59,591 bases of DNA from JBMZCV01 sp049613665 (lineage in GTDB: Bacteria; Bacteroidota; Bacteroidia; Chitinophagales; UBA2359): NCBI GenBank assembly GCA_049613665.1, contig JBMZCV010000006.1, forward strand, positions 1 to 59,591. The letters run 5' to 3'. Every line of letters starts with the position of its first letter. Position 1 is the stretch's first letter. Position numbers and translations under genes: made by a program. The notes beneath the pieces are model-generated. The model saw only the letters and a program-made list of their open reading frames with translations. It was not told where the DNA came from and searched no databases. Of the stretch, positions 34,090 through 44,535 are shown one piece after another.

Positions 34090-34158
34090 ATGGCCGTCAG
34101 GACAAAGAAAAATGCTAAATAACAAAATATCCATTTAATTATCCTGACAGCTATAATG
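34090..34158. repeat. Imperfect inverted repeat
   Basis: ATGGCCGTCAGGA (about 34090-34102) against TCCTGACAGCTATAATG (34142-34158). GTCAGGA/TCCTGAC is perfect and the pairing extends outward with mismatches; the loop is 39 bases. Size is similar to the 77-79 base family but the core is unrelated. Confidence 0.5.
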
Positions 34159-34402
34159 TTATTACTAACAAGTTGTTGCGAAAAATGAGTTTTAAAATAA
34201 ATAGTTTATCTTTCAGTTGCTGACAATAGCATACAGCAACGGCGAGAGTTGTCGTTTTTTTCAAAAAAAGAAAAACTTTACTTAATTTACAATGTACTTA
34301 GTTTACACTTTTTCTATATGATAGCAAAAGTAGCTTTATTTTACTGTTTGCTAGGCTAAAAGTAATAAAAAAAAATAACAATGCTTAAATTTTTGAATGA
34401 AA

Positions 34403-34458
34403 AAAAGAAACCCTTTAATTTTCTCATACTATCAAAAGCATTAAAAAAATTAAAGGGT
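34403..34458 (-). terminator. Terminator of metG (minus strand)
   Basis: 13-bp stem: ACCCTTTAATTTT (34410-34422) with AAAATTAAAGGGT (34446-34458). On the minus strand it is followed by TTTCTTTTTTT. Confidence 0.85.
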
Positions 34459-34487
34459 AAAATGTAAAGACTATTCAATAACTTGAG

Positions 34488-36548
34488 TTAAGCAATCACG
34501 CTACCATTATGTACTTCGCCATCTTTCGGAGGAGCTACCAAACTCAATTTGCCATCGTCTTCGGCAGTCAAAATCATGCCTTCACTCATCACGCCTCGCA
34601 GCTTGCGGCCTGCCAAATTGACAACTACTAAAACCTGCTGTCCGACCAATTCTTCTGGCGAAAAATGTTGAGCAATGCCCGAAACAATAGTACGTTGTTC
34701 AAAACCCAAATCTACCGATATTTTCAATAATTTTTTCGCTTTTTTCATTTTTTCAGCCGCCAAAATAGTTGCTACACGAATATCGAGCTTCTGAAAATCA
34801 TCAAATTCAATCGTACTTTTTATAGGTTCATACACTTTTGGCTGATTAGCTTTTTTTGCTGCTGCCAATTTTTCGGACTGTGCTTCAATCGCTTTATCAT
34901 CTATTTTTGGAAAAAGCAAAGATGGTTTCGTGACGCTATGGCCTGCTTTTATGCTAAAATTGCCTTGCAAAATTGCTTGTTTGTCTGCTGCTGAAAGTTG
35001 CAAAAAAGCGGCTAGTTTTGGCGTAGTAAAAGGCAAAAATGGCTCTGCATAAACTGCCAAATAAGCGATAACCTCAAGGCCTTTACTCAAAACGGCTGCT
35101 GTTTGTTCCTTATCTATCTTTACCAATTTCCACGGCTCTAGCTCTGTCAAAAATTTATTTCCTGCTCGTGCCACATTCATCAATTCCGACAAAGCATTTC
35201 TAAACTCGTAGGCATGAATATAAGCATCATATTTGGCAGGAAAATTCGCCAAAGTTGCATTTATCTCAATAGATTTTTCTGCTACTGCTTGTTTTGCAGC
35301 TTCGCTAATCTCTGGAATCGTGCCATCAAAATATTTGTGACAAAGCACCAAAATACGATTCACGAAATTGCCAAAAATAGCTACCAACTCATTATTATTT
35401 TTCGCTTGCAAATCTTTCCACGAAAAATCACTGTCTTTATTTTCTGGCATACTGCTCGTCAAAGCGTATCGCAAAACATCTTCTTGATTTGGAAAATCCT
35501 CCAAAAATCCATCTACGCTAACGACATGATGCCTAGAAGTAGACATTTTTTCACCTTCCAAATTCATAAACTGATTGGCTGGCACATTGGTTGGCAAAAT
35601 GTAACCTTCGTGCATCATCAACAACATCGGAAAGTTGATGCAATGAAAAACGATATTGTCTTTTCCTATGAAATGCACCAATTTTGTGCTGTCATCTTTC
35701 CAATACAATTCCCAGTCGTTTGGCAACAGCTCTTTTGTAGCCGAAATATAACCAATCGGAGCGTCGAGCCACACATAAAATACTTTTCCTTCGGCATCTG
35801 GCAAAGGCACTTTTACGCCCCAATCCAAATCTCGTGTCATAGAGCGAGGCAGCAAACCATCTTGAAACCATGAGCGACATTGTCCCAAAACGTGTTTTTT
35901 CCATTTTTCAGTACCTTGCAAGTCTTCAATCCACTTTTTTACTTCGCCTTGATGTTCGTCCATTCGCAAATACCAATGTTTTGTTACTCGCAATTCTGGT
36001 TGCTTGCCGCTTAAAGTTGAAAGCGGATTTATCAACTCCAAAGAGTCTAAGCTATTGCCACATTTTTCGCATTGGTCGCCATAAGCATTTTCACTAGCAC
36101 AGTTTGGGCAAGTGCCTTTGATATAACGGTCTGCCAAAAATTGGTCAAAATCAGTATCGTAATATTGCTGACTTTCTTTTTCGATAAACATACCTTTGTC
36201 ATACAAAACCTTGAAAAAATCTTGTGCCGTTTTGTGATGCAAACTTTTGGAAGTACGATGATAAATATCGAAAGAAATGCCTATTTTCGCAAAACTGTCT
36301 TGGTTGATGCCGTGATATTTGTCAATAATAGCTTGCGGTGTCGTATTATCTTTTTTGGCACGAATCGTAATAGCCGCACCATGCTCATCAGAGCCGCAAA
36401 TATATTTGACATCTTCGCCTTTCAGTCGCAAATACCGAGTGTAAATATCGGCAGGCAAATAAGCACCCGCAATATGTCCGAGATGCAAAGGGCCATTGGC
36501 ATAAGGCAAAGCCGAAGTGACTAAATATCGTTTTGTAGAATTATTCAT
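34488..36548 (-). CDS. metG: Methionyl-tRNA synthetase with C-terminal tRNA-binding domain
   Basis: 686 residues. Charges tRNA-Met. Class I signature GPLHLGH (residues 19-25) and KMSTS variant of KMSKS (GEKMSTSRHHV, about residue 340). The zinc knuckle is of the four-Cys type (CPNCASENAYGDQCEKCG). The anticodon-binding helical domain follows, and the C-terminal 110 residues are an EMAP/Trbp111-type tRNA-binding OB fold (FQKLDIRVATILAAEKMKKA...GRKLRGVMSEGMIL). Full length for the dimeric bacterial form. Own promoter upstream and terminator downstream. Confidence 0.98.
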   Translation of the reverse strand: MNNSTKRYLVTSALPYANGPLHLGHIAGAYLPADIYTRYLRLKGEDVKYICGSDEHGAAITIRAKKDNTTPQAIIDKYHGINQDSFAKIGISFDIYHRTSKSLHHKTAQDFFKVLYDKGMFIEKESQQYYDTDFDQFLADRYIKGTCPNCASENAYGDQCEKCGNSLDSLELINPLSTLSGKQPELRVTKHWYLRMDEHQGEVKKWIEDLQGTEKWKKHVLGQCRSWFQDGLLPRSMTRDLDWGVKVPLPDAEGKVFYVWLDAPIGYISATKELLPNDWELYWKDDSTKLVHFIGKDNIVFHCINFPMLLMMHEGYILPTNVPANQFMNLEGEKMSTSRHHVVSVDGFLEDFPNQEDVLRYALTSSMPENKDSDFSWKDLQAKNNNELVAIFGNFVNRILVLCHKYFDGTIPEISEAAKQAVAEKSIEINATLANFPAKYDAYIHAYEFRNALSELMNVARAGNKFLTELEPWKLVKIDKEQTAAVLSKGLEVIAYLAVYAEPFLPFTTPKLAAFLQLSAADKQAILQGNFSIKAGHSVTKPSLLFPKIDDKAIEAQSEKLAAAKKANQPKVYEPIKSTIEFDDFQKLDIRVATILAAEKMKKAKKLLKISVDLGFEQRTIVSGIAQHFSPEELVGQQVLVVVNLAGRKLRGVMSEGMILTAEDDGKLSLVAPPKDGEVHNGSVIA

Positions 36549-36705
36549 ATTATATGTTAGATTTTATTTTTTTAAACTTCAAATTAATCATTTCAACTTC
36601 AAAAAATGTACTTAAAAATAGAGTTTGACACTTAAAACATTATTTTTTTCGTTTAAAAAAAGTGCAAAGTCAATTTTATTTCTGAAATTTTATTTGAAAA
36701 CAAGG

Positions 36706-36739
36706 CAAAGATAGCAAAACACGATATTTTTGTCGCAAA
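36706..36739 (-). promoter_or_regulatory. Probable metG promoter (minus strand)
   Basis: -7 box TATCTTTG at 36713-36706 on the minus strand; TTTG at 36739-36736 with a 22-base spacer, slightly long. Leader about 150 bases. Confidence 0.55.
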
Positions 36740-36812
36740 CTTTTAATTTACATTTCTAAAAAAAAACGAGTTTTCCAAATTTTACTTTTCAAAAACAAAC
36801 AAAAAAATATTC

Positions 36813-37724
36813 ATGCGAGTTCCATCATATTTACAAAAAGGCGATAGCGTAGGCATCGTTTGTACTGCTAGACATTTGCAAGCTTCCGAAATTACATCAG
36901 CAATTCAGTTGCTAGAAAGTTGGGGATTGAGAGTTGTTTTAGGAAAAACATTGGGCTTGAAACATCATCAATTTGCTGGCACAGATATGGAGCGAGCCGC
37001 CGACTTTCAAGAGATGTTAGACAACAAAGAGATAAAAGCAATTATTTGTGGTAGAGGAGGCTATGGCACGGTTCGTATGATAGATAAAATTGATTTTAGC
37101 AAATTTGAACAACATCCAAAATGGATTGTTGGTTTTAGTGACATTACTGTTTTGCATAGCCATATTCACACAAATTGTGGCGTAGCAACTCTTCATGCAA
37201 GTATGCCTATTGTATTTGAAACAAACACGGAAAGGGCAATAGAAAGTTTGCGAAAAGCTTTGTTTGGCGAAAATCTCACTTACGAAACGGCTATTCATAC
37301 TATGAATAGAGTAGGAGAGGGCAGAGGCGAAATTATTGGAGGAAATTTATCTTTGATTTATAGCTTGATAGGTAGTAATTCTGATATTGATACAAAAGGA
37401 AAAATATTGATGTTGGAAGATTTAGACGAATATTTGTATCACATAGACCGCATGATGATGAATTTGAAGCGAAGCGGTAAATTAGAAAATTTGGCTGGCT
37501 TGTTGGTAGGTGGTATGAGCGATATGAACGATAATACGACACCCTTTGGCAAAACAGCTTATGAAATTATTGCTGAACATACACAAGAATATGAGTATCC
37601 GATAAGCTTTGGTTTTCCTGTTGGCCATTGGCCAAACAATCATGCGATTTATTTGGGGCAAAAAGCTCGCTTAAAGGTACAGAAAGATAAAGCATGCATG
37701 GAATATATTGCTATTCCAACTTAG
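36813..37724 (+). CDS. LD-carboxypeptidase (S66 family)
   Basis: 303 residues, cytoplasmic. S66 peptidases such as LdcA remove the terminal D-Ala from tetrapeptides during murein recycling. Seen: LQKGDSVGIVCTAR, CGRGGYGTVRMIDKIDF, the nucleophile elbow GFSDIT (Ser109), and the later Glu/His region (LEDLDEYLYHIDRMM; GFPVGHWPNN). Length normal. Transcribed divergently from metG; no neighbouring recycling gene. Confidence 0.95.
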   Translation: MRVPSYLQKGDSVGIVCTARHLQASEITSAIQLLESWGLRVVLGKTLGLKHHQFAGTDMERAADFQEMLDNKEIKAIICGRGGYGTVRMIDKIDFSKFEQHPKWIVGFSDITVLHSHIHTNCGVATLHASMPIVFETNTERAIESLRKALFGENLTYETAIHTMNRVGEGRGEIIGGNLSLIYSLIGSNSDIDTKGKILMLEDLDEYLYHIDRMMMNLKRSGKLENLAGLLVGGMSDMNDNTTPFGKTAYEIIAEHTQEYEYPISFGFPVGHWPNNHAIYLGQKARLKVQKDKACMEYIAIPT

Positions 37725-38190
37725 AATAAATCTGAACTACTTTATTTGTCATAAAAAAAACATTTTTGATGCTTTTTTTGAGAACAACAATTTGATAAAA
37801 AAAACATAAAAAAATGTTAAAAGATTATTTTTAGTAAGACATTGTGTGTAAGTTCTATTTTTTTAGAAAAAAAGATTGAATAAATATAACTAGCTGATTT
37901 ACAAGCTATTATAGCCGTTTGCTTCAATAAAAGCTAAAAGCAACTGCATAAAAGTAAAAGTTATATGCAAAGTACTTAAAAATGTAATGAATAAATGCTA
38001 AGAGATATTTTTTTAGTAGAAATGTTTTTTTTTTGACAAATAAAAAAGTATGACTTAGTTTTTTTTGTATAAAAAGCTTTATTTTTTCAGCTAAGTTTTT
38101 TCTATTACCTAATAAATTAATTATCTTTACGTTCAAAAATTTAATTAACAAAAAATTATTTTAAACTTATATAAATTAAAAAATCCGATT
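37725..38190. other. 466-base intergenic region
   Basis: Very AT-rich, without ORF or clear repeat. A -7-like TATCTTTA at 38122-38129 without an obvious -33 box may drive the large T9SS gene, with a leader of about 55 bases. No terminator is seen for the LD-carboxypeptidase gene. Confidence 0.4.
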
Positions 38191-41100
38191 ATGAAGAAAA
38201 ATTTATTAACCCTTATCGTGTTAAGCATTATTTCTTGCTTTAGCATATCGACGGTATGGGCACAAACCAATTGTGACGGATTGGATGGAGGGGTACCTGT
38301 TGGCCCTGACCCTGCTGTTTTTGTTTTAGGCGAAACGGCTGCTGCTGATATCGCTGCTACTTCTATTCCAGATGCTGGAACAACAGATTATACTTTTGTT
38401 GTGACTACACCTTTTGGAACAGCAGTAGATGCTGATGGTAACCCTGTTCAAGCTGTTGATGAAAATGATGTACCAATTGTTGATGCAAATGGTGATCCAG
38501 TTTATGTTGAAGGTGAATTTATCGTTGGTATTACAGATGATGGTTCTTTCAACTTTAGTGATGATGGTACAGGTACTGCTTTTCAAGTAGGCGTTTATAA
38601 CTTTACAGGCTTTGGTTTCAACCAAGCAGAATTAGATGCTATTGGTGGTTTGATTAATGGACCATTATGGGGAACGGTAGCTGGATTTTTGGAACTAACG
38701 CCAGAAGAAGCAGACCAAGTTCAAGCATTAGTACCTGAAAGTCCAAATTTAGCTGAGTTATTATTATTGTTAGATGCACTTTCTGATGTGCCTCAAACAA
38801 TTGCTAGTGTTCTAGCAACTATTGATATTATTATAGAACAGGCGGCAGGCTTATTAAGCGTATGTTATGCTGTTTCTGAAGCTCCTTATACTGTTTCGGT
38901 AGAAGAGCCAGCAGCAGCTTGTTCGATAGGTACTACATCTGTTATGATGAGTGATTCTGCAACAGGTAGTGGTACAGCTGATGACCCTTATGTAATTTGT
39001 GCTCAAGAGAGCTTTACATTAATGAGCGATGGCGATTTTGAAGCTCCTGCTGAGTTTCCTAATCCAAATGTTGTTTGGTTAATTTACACTTGTACACCAA
39101 CAAGTACTAATCCTTTTGAAGATGACTGTGCTGCATTATTATCTCTTGTAGATGAAAATGGTGTTATTTATGGTAGTGGCGAAGCTTCTTTGTTTGGCCA
39201 AGAACTTGGTACTTACCAAGTATGTCCAACAATAGTACCTAATGAGCCAGAATTAACTATTGATCCAAGCTGTACGGGTATTATTGCTGGTGAAGCGTGT
39301 ACGACTATCACAATCCTAGATGCTTTTGGTGAAGCGTGTTTGTGTAGCGACCCAGAAAATATTCCTAATAATGATGCTTGTGTTGATAATGTAACAATAG
39401 ATGTAATGGATGGTGCTATCAATGGCCCATTCGGAAACCTTTGTGCTACTGTTGATGAAACAACCGATGAATTACCTGTTATTTTCTTTGATGAGTCTTT
39501 AGAAAATACAGTTTGGTTTACATTTATGGGTGATGGTTGTACTTACCATATCTATACTTCTAGCGACTGTGGTGACATCAACCTTGTAGATGAAGGTGCT
39601 TATATAACAGATGGTGATACGCAAATGGCTGTTTTCACTGGCGAAGGTTGTGAAAACTTAACTTTAGTTGCTTCTAACGAAGACGATACTGATTTTGGTT
39701 CTGCTGCTGGCGATTATTTCTCTGGTGTAGTATTAGAAACTATGGAAGGTATGGAATATAGCGTTATGATTGACGGTTATGCTGGTTCTTTCGGTTTTTT
39801 CTGTATGAACGCAGACCTTATCGAATGTCCTGTTGATCCAATCGACCCTCCTGCAAATGATGCGTGTGATGCTGCATTTACGCTTGAGGTAGCTAACGGT
39901 ACTCAAAACGGTCCATTTACAAATGTAGCTGCCACAGGTGATGATGGTGATGTTCCTGCTTGTTTTGGAGACTCACTTCCTGATGGCACAAACACTTATG
40001 ACAACTCTGTATGGTTTACTTTTGAAGGTACAGGAGAAATCATTACTTTGACTACTAGCAATGGTTGTGTAGAAGTAGACTCACTTCGCAATATTGATAC
40101 TCAATTAGCAGTATTTGATGCTTGTGGTGGTGCTGAGTTAGCTTGTAATGATGATATAGACTTAGACGGAGAAAATTATATGTCTTCTGTTACAGTTGAA
40201 ACAATGGTTGGAATGACTTATACTGTTGTTGTTGATGGTTATTTTTATAACACAATTGATGATGGTTATGAAGGCGAATTTTGTATTGATGTAGTTGCTG
40301 AAGCGGCTGTAGCATGTGATGCTAACTTTGGAACTGTAATGGCTCCTGCTAATACTGCTATTTGTGCAGGCGAAATGAGTGAAGCTGTTATGGTAATGGA
40401 CGCTGCTGGCGAAGGTTATACTTCTTTATTTGTAGTAACAGAAGGTGCAGATTTAGTGATTGTAGGCTTACAAGAAACAGGCGAATTTGACGCAGCTACT
40501 TATAGCGATACAGAAACTTTCTATACTGTTCACGCATTCAACTTTGCAGATGGCGATACTGAGGCTATTTTAGCAACAGTAGAACTTGGTGTAACAACAG
40601 GTGGTGCAGTTGCTGGTCTAATTGCAGATGGCGTTATTTGTGCATCTTTAGATGTAGCAGGTACTGTGTTTACTACATTAGCTGCTGATGACCCTGCTTG
40701 TAATGCTGGCGACCCTTGTGATGATAACCCAATTATGATTGCTACTGATATTGACTGTGATGGTCAAACAGGCGAATTTTTCGTAACTGTAACTATAAGT
40801 GGTGGTTTCCCAAGTGATGAAGAAGGTTATACTATCACAGGAACAATTACAAATGCAAATACTGTTCAATTAGGAAATCCATTTACGATTGGCCCACTTT
40901 CTGACGGTGGTACATTTCAAGTAGGTGCAACTGACTTAGCTGGTTGTTCAACAAACTTCCAAAGCGACCCAGTTGCTTGTACTAAATGTCCAGAAGTTGA
41001 GTTAGGCGACATGCCAGCAGATGCTCAATATGCTTGTGATGGTGCTGCAGTAGCGGCTGTTTTGAGTGGCTTTACTATTACTGATAGTATTGCTTTAGTT

Positions 41101-42144
41101 TATGCAGTACACACATCTGCAACTGATGCTGCAGGTACGATTTTAGCTGCTAACGATAATGGAACATTTATGTTTAGCGATTTAGATGGTGGTGAGTATT
41201 ATACTACTTATTATATCTCTGCTGTTGCAGGTATTGATGCAGACAACGATGGTGCGATTGATGATTTAGGAAACGAATGTACTACAGTAGTTCCTGGTAC
41301 ACCAATTATGTTCTTTGCACCTGTTATGCTTACACAAAACAATTCAATTTGTGATGGTGATACAGGCGAAGGGTCTGGTACTTTCTCTGTAACAGGTGGT
41401 TATCCTGCTTCTTCAGAAGGTATGGCAAACGCTGCTACTTATGCTATTTCTGGCTATACAAGTGCAGCAGTTATGGCTGGCGAAGAGTTCGCTATCTCTG
41501 GCTTAACCAACGGTTCTTCTTGGACAGTTGTAGCAACAGATAATTTCTGTGGAGAACAAAGTGAACTTTCTGGTATCTCTGAATGTATCAAAACTCCTGT
41601 TGAATGGTTATCTTTCACAGGCGAAACTCAAAATGATGGTAACTTCTTGAAGTGGGTAACTGCTACGGAAACGCAAAGCCACTATTTTGCAGTTGAAAGC
41701 TCAGTAGATGGTACTAACTTCCAAGTTATCGGTACAGAAGAAGCGGCTGGCGAAAGTAGCACAACTATCGCTTACGAATTCTTAGACCGTGACGCTTTGG
41801 CTGGTACTACTTACTACCGTATCACACAATACGACTTTGATGGTAGCTACTCTCAAACTGACGTATTGGCACTTACAAGAGGCGAAGTTACATTCGGTAT
41901 TGGTAGTCTTCAGCCAGTTCCTGCAAACAATACTTTGACTGTAAGAGCTGACTTTGCTACTGCAACTAAAGCAGATATCGTTGTTTATACATTAAACGGA
42001 AAAGTAGTAAGCACAACGCAAGTTGAGGTTACTGAAGGTGCTAACAGCATCAACTTAGATGTAGCAAACATTGCAGCAGGTATGTATTTTATCACTGTTT
42101 CTAATGGTGTTGAAACTGCAACTGACAAATTCGTAAAACAATAG
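38191..42144 (+). CDS. Very large acidic secreted protein with T9SS sorting domain
   Basis: 1317 residues. Signal peptide (ending STVWAQ), an acidic N-terminal region rich in Asp/Ala/Gly, then two copies of a pre-peptidase-like beta domain: NNDACVDNVTIDVMDGAING... and NDACDAAFTLEVANGTQNG..., each with a VWFTF core and D-rich Ca-like loops. Ig-like modules and the module VEWLSFTGETQNDGNFLKW with YYRITQYDFDG follow, then a T9SS type A tail (MYFITVSNGVETATDKFVKQ). No enzyme motif. Codon choice (GGT, GCT, AAC, TTC, CGT) is more biased than in neighbours, suggesting very high expression. It is likely an abundant surface or matrix protein. Confidence 0.92.
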   Translation: MKKNLLTLIVLSIISCFSISTVWAQTNCDGLDGGVPVGPDPAVFVLGETAAADIAATSIPDAGTTDYTFVVTTPFGTAVDADGNPVQAVDENDVPIVDANGDPVYVEGEFIVGITDDGSFNFSDDGTGTAFQVGVYNFTGFGFNQAELDAIGGLINGPLWGTVAGFLELTPEEADQVQALVPESPNLAELLLLLDALSDVPQTIASVLATIDIIIEQAAGLLSVCYAVSEAPYTVSVEEPAAACSIGTTSVMMSDSATGSGTADDPYVICAQESFTLMSDGDFEAPAEFPNPNVVWLIYTCTPTSTNPFEDDCAALLSLVDENGVIYGSGEASLFGQELGTYQVCPTIVPNEPELTIDPSCTGIIAGEACTTITILDAFGEACLCSDPENIPNNDACVDNVTIDVMDGAINGPFGNLCATVDETTDELPVIFFDESLENTVWFTFMGDGCTYHIYTSSDCGDINLVDEGAYITDGDTQMAVFTGEGCENLTLVASNEDDTDFGSAAGDYFSGVVLETMEGMEYSVMIDGYAGSFGFFCMNADLIECPVDPIDPPANDACDAAFTLEVANGTQNGPFTNVAATGDDGDVPACFGDSLPDGTNTYDNSVWFTFEGTGEIITLTTSNGCVEVDSLRNIDTQLAVFDACGGAELACNDDIDLDGENYMSSVTVETMVGMTYTVVVDGYFYNTIDDGYEGEFCIDVVAEAAVACDANFGTVMAPANTAICAGEMSEAVMVMDAAGEGYTSLFVVTEGADLVIVGLQETGEFDAATYSDTETFYTVHAFNFADGDTEAILATVELGVTTGGAVAGLIADGVICASLDVAGTVFTTLAADDPACNAGDPCDDNPIMIATDIDCDGQTGEFFVTVTISGGFPSDEEGYTITGTITNANTVQLGNPFTIGPLSDGGTFQVGATDLAGCSTNFQSDPVACTKCPEVELGDMPADAQYACDGAAVAAVLSGFTITDSIALVYAVHTSATDAAGTILAANDNGTFMFSDLDGGEYYTTYYISAVAGIDADNDGAIDDLGNECTTVVPGTPIMFFAPVMLTQNNSICDGDTGEGSGTFSVTGGYPASSEGMANAATYAISGYTSAAVMAGEEFAISGLTNGSSWTVVATDNFCGEQSELSGISECIKTPVEWLSFTGETQNDGNFLKWVTATETQSHYFAVESSVDGTNFQVIGTEEAAGESSTTIAYEFLDRDALAGTTYYRITQYDFDGSYSQTDVLALTRGEVTFGIGSLQPVPANNTLTVRADFATATKADIVVYTLNGKVVSTTQVEVTEGANSINLDVANIAAGMYFITVSNGVETATDKFVKQ

Positions 42145-42202
42145 TCATTAGACATTGATTTAGAATGAAAAAATATTTGGCACTTAGTTGCTAATGAATA
42201 TT

Positions 42203-42245
42203 ATCCCCTGCAAAAGTCGAACTGACAATTGCAGGGGATTTTTTA
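42203..42245 (+). terminator. Terminator of the large T9SS gene
   Basis: 11-bp stem ATCCCCTGCAA (42203-42213) with TTGCAGGGGAT (42229-42239), 15-base loop, T run. Confidence 0.92.
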
Positions 42246-42284
42246 TCCTACAAAAATAACACCTCCAAATCATTCAGAAAACCG

Positions 42285-42292
42285 TATATTTG
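42285..42292 (+). promoter_or_regulatory. -7 box for the DUF255 gene
   Basis: TATATTTG followed by CA, 20 bases before ATG 42313. It argues for ATG 42313 over the longer in-frame start at 42229, which lies inside the preceding terminator. No TTTG at -33. Confidence 0.6.
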
Positions 42293-42312
42293 CAAAAACA
42301 AATACAAATAAA

Positions 42313-44382
42313 ATGTCTAAACATACCAACAAGCTTATCAACGAACTAAGTCCATATCTTTTGCAACACGCTCACAATCCTGTCGAGTGGTATCCGTGGG
42401 GAATGAAAGCCCTGCAACGTGCCGTAGAAGAAGACAAACCCATTCTGATTAGCATTGGATATGCCGCTTGTCATTGGTGTCACGTTATGGAGCGAGAGTC
42501 GTTTGAAGATGAAACGGTGGCAGCTTTTATGAATGAGCATTTTATCAATATAAAAGTAGATAGAGAAGAACGCCCAGATTTAGACCATATTTATATGGAA
42601 GCCATCATGGCCATAAATGGCTCTGGCGGCTGGCCACTCAATTGTTTTCTTACGCCAAAGGGATTGCCTTTTTATGGCGGCACTTATTTTCCTCCAAAAC
42701 AGATGCACGGCAGATTGAGTTGGTTGCAGGTGCTAGAAAACATTTCGAAAGCTTACAAAACAAGAAAAAAAGAAGTAGAACAGCAAGCACAACATTTGAT
42801 TTATACAATTTTGCAGCAAGACAAAAGCTTTTTCAAATCGAAAGTCTTAGATTTAGATGTAGAACGGCCTTTTGAGGCTTCGCAAATGAACAACATTTTT
42901 TCGGCTATAGAAAAGCGTTTCGATACAGAAGATGGTGGCTTTGGAGCAGCACCCAAATTTCCACAAACAATGACGCTAGATTTTTTGCTCAATTATTATG
43001 CTGAAACAAAAGAGAAAAAGGCTTTAGAACACACTATTTTTTCGCTCGACAAAATGACGAAAGGTGGGATTTACGACCATTTGGCAGGCGGTTTTTCACG
43101 CTACACCGTAGATAAGGCGTGGTTAGTGCCTCATTTCGAGAAAATGCTATACGACAACGCTTTGTTAGTGTCTTTATTGGCGAAAGCCTACCGAGCTACA
43201 AAAGATAAAAATTATAAGCAAGTCATAGAACAGACTTTGGCTTTTGTAGAAATAGAAATGATGAGTGAAGAAGGCGGTTTTTATGCTTCTTATGATGCCG
43301 ATTCGGAAGGCGAAGAAGGCAAGTTTTATGTGTGGCAAAAAGGCGAAATAGATAGAGTTTTACAGCACGAAGCAGTCGTTTTCAATCGTTTTTATGGTGT
43401 GACAGATGAAGGAAATTGGGAAGGCAAAAACATTTTGAACCGAAAGCTAGAATATGCCGAATTTGCCGAAAAAATAGGCTATGAGGAAGAAGAGTTGCAG
43501 CGAAACATGCGTTTGTGTCGCAAGCGTTTGTGGGAGAGAAGAGAAATGCGTGTACCGCCAGCTTTGGACGATAAAATTATCTTGTCGTGGAATGCCATGA
43601 TGACGATTGCCTTTTGCGAAGCCTACAAAAGTTTAGGCAATGAGAGCCACAAAACGATGGCAGCACGCAATTTGCAGTTTATCTTAGAGAAATTTAACAC
43701 CAAAGAAAATGACGCTTCCTTGCACCACACTTACAAAAACGGCAAGGCACAACATTTCGCTTTCCTCGATGACTATGCCATTTTGATAGAAGCTATTTTA
43801 GCCTATTATAGCATTAGTTTCGATGAAAAAATGCTGACTTTAGCCGATAAATATACCAATTATGTGATGGCTAATTTTCTGACGGCAGACCAAACTTTAT
43901 TTTACTACACGGCTGTTAATCAGCGAGATATAGTAGCACGAAAAAAAGAATATTATGATAGTGCTACGCCTTCTGGCAACTCTACGATGGCGAAAAATTT
44001 GCAAACGTTAGGCATTTTGCTACACAACGAAAAATATAGCGAACAAGCCATGTATATGAGTAAAGCCATAGAAGATTCGTTAGTGAAATATGCCTCTTCT
44101 TTTAGCCGTTGGGCAAATGTGGCCTTGCAGTTCGCTTTTCCTACTAGCGAGATAGTGGTAGTAGGCGAAAATGCCTTTGAAATAGCCAAAGAAATCAATG
44201 CCTTGTTTCTGCCCAACAAAATCGTGATAGCATCTGAAACCGCAAACGAGACTTCCAAATGGCTAAAAAATAGATATATCGCTGGCAAAACATTGATTTA
44301 TATCTGCCAAAAGCAAGCTTGCTATATGCCTGTCGAAACAGTAGAGGAAATGCAGGAATTATTGGCGAAAATCAGAGGATAG
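42313..44382 (+). CDS. DUF255 thioredoxin-domain protein (YyaL / SPATA20 family)
   Basis: 689 residues from ATG 42313. N-terminal thioredoxin-like domain: NELSPYLLQHAHNPVEWYPW, ISIGYAACHWCHVMERESFED with the CHWC pair (C53, C56), and NEHFINIKVDREERPDLDHIY. The rest is an alpha/alpha-barrel related to N-acylglucosamine epimerases (LAGGFSRYTVDKAWLVPHFEKMLYDNA, ASYDADSEGEEGKFYVW). It is cytoplasmic, with no signal peptide. The family is conserved from bacteria to humans without a settled biochemical role. Length is normal for the family. Confidence 0.95.
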   Translation: MSKHTNKLINELSPYLLQHAHNPVEWYPWGMKALQRAVEEDKPILISIGYAACHWCHVMERESFEDETVAAFMNEHFINIKVDREERPDLDHIYMEAIMAINGSGGWPLNCFLTPKGLPFYGGTYFPPKQMHGRLSWLQVLENISKAYKTRKKEVEQQAQHLIYTILQQDKSFFKSKVLDLDVERPFEASQMNNIFSAIEKRFDTEDGGFGAAPKFPQTMTLDFLLNYYAETKEKKALEHTIFSLDKMTKGGIYDHLAGGFSRYTVDKAWLVPHFEKMLYDNALLVSLLAKAYRATKDKNYKQVIEQTLAFVEIEMMSEEGGFYASYDADSEGEEGKFYVWQKGEIDRVLQHEAVVFNRFYGVTDEGNWEGKNILNRKLEYAEFAEKIGYEEEELQRNMRLCRKRLWERREMRVPPALDDKIILSWNAMMTIAFCEAYKSLGNESHKTMAARNLQFILEKFNTKENDASLHHTYKNGKAQHFAFLDDYAILIEAILAYYSISFDEKMLTLADKYTNYVMANFLTADQTLFYYTAVNQRDIVARKKEYYDSATPSGNSTMAKNLQTLGILLHNEKYSEQAMYMSKAIEDSLVKYASSFSRWANVALQFAFPTSEIVVVGENAFEIAKEINALFLPNKIVIASETANETSKWLKNRYIAGKTLIYICQKQACYMPVETVEEMQELLAKIRG

Positions 44383-44445
44383 AAATTTAAGTTTTTGTTT
44401 TTTTGCTCTAAAAATCTCAACAAAATAAGCGTGATTTTTAGACCA

Positions 44446-44470
44446 TTTATTAAATAGTGCTTGGCACTTA
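44446..44470 (+). repeat. Two-hairpin repeat, right-end fragment
   Basis: TTTATTAAATAG then AGTGC-TTG-GCACT (44456-44468) and TTA. Identical to the right end of F4. Confidence 0.75.
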
Positions 44471-44535
44471 AATATCAACTTTACACTTTTTTACTCTAAA
44501 AAGTGTTTCATTAGACCGCAAAATGTTATTACAAC

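Larger units (their letters stand above)
33941..34487. other. 547-base intergenic region with an imperfect palindrome
   Basis: Holds a repeat-like stretch TAAATAGTGCCTTCCACCT (34030-34048), an inverted repeat (34090-34102 with 34142-34158), a 7-bp hairpin GTTGCTG/CAGCAAC (34216-34222 with 34234-34240) and the metG terminator. No ORF. Confidence 0.5.

Noticed and set aside
37924..38151. 75-codon minus-strand ORF in the gap before the large T9SS gene
   Set aside because: Lys/Phe-rich product of plain AT-rich DNA; it overlaps the likely promoter of the T9SS gene.
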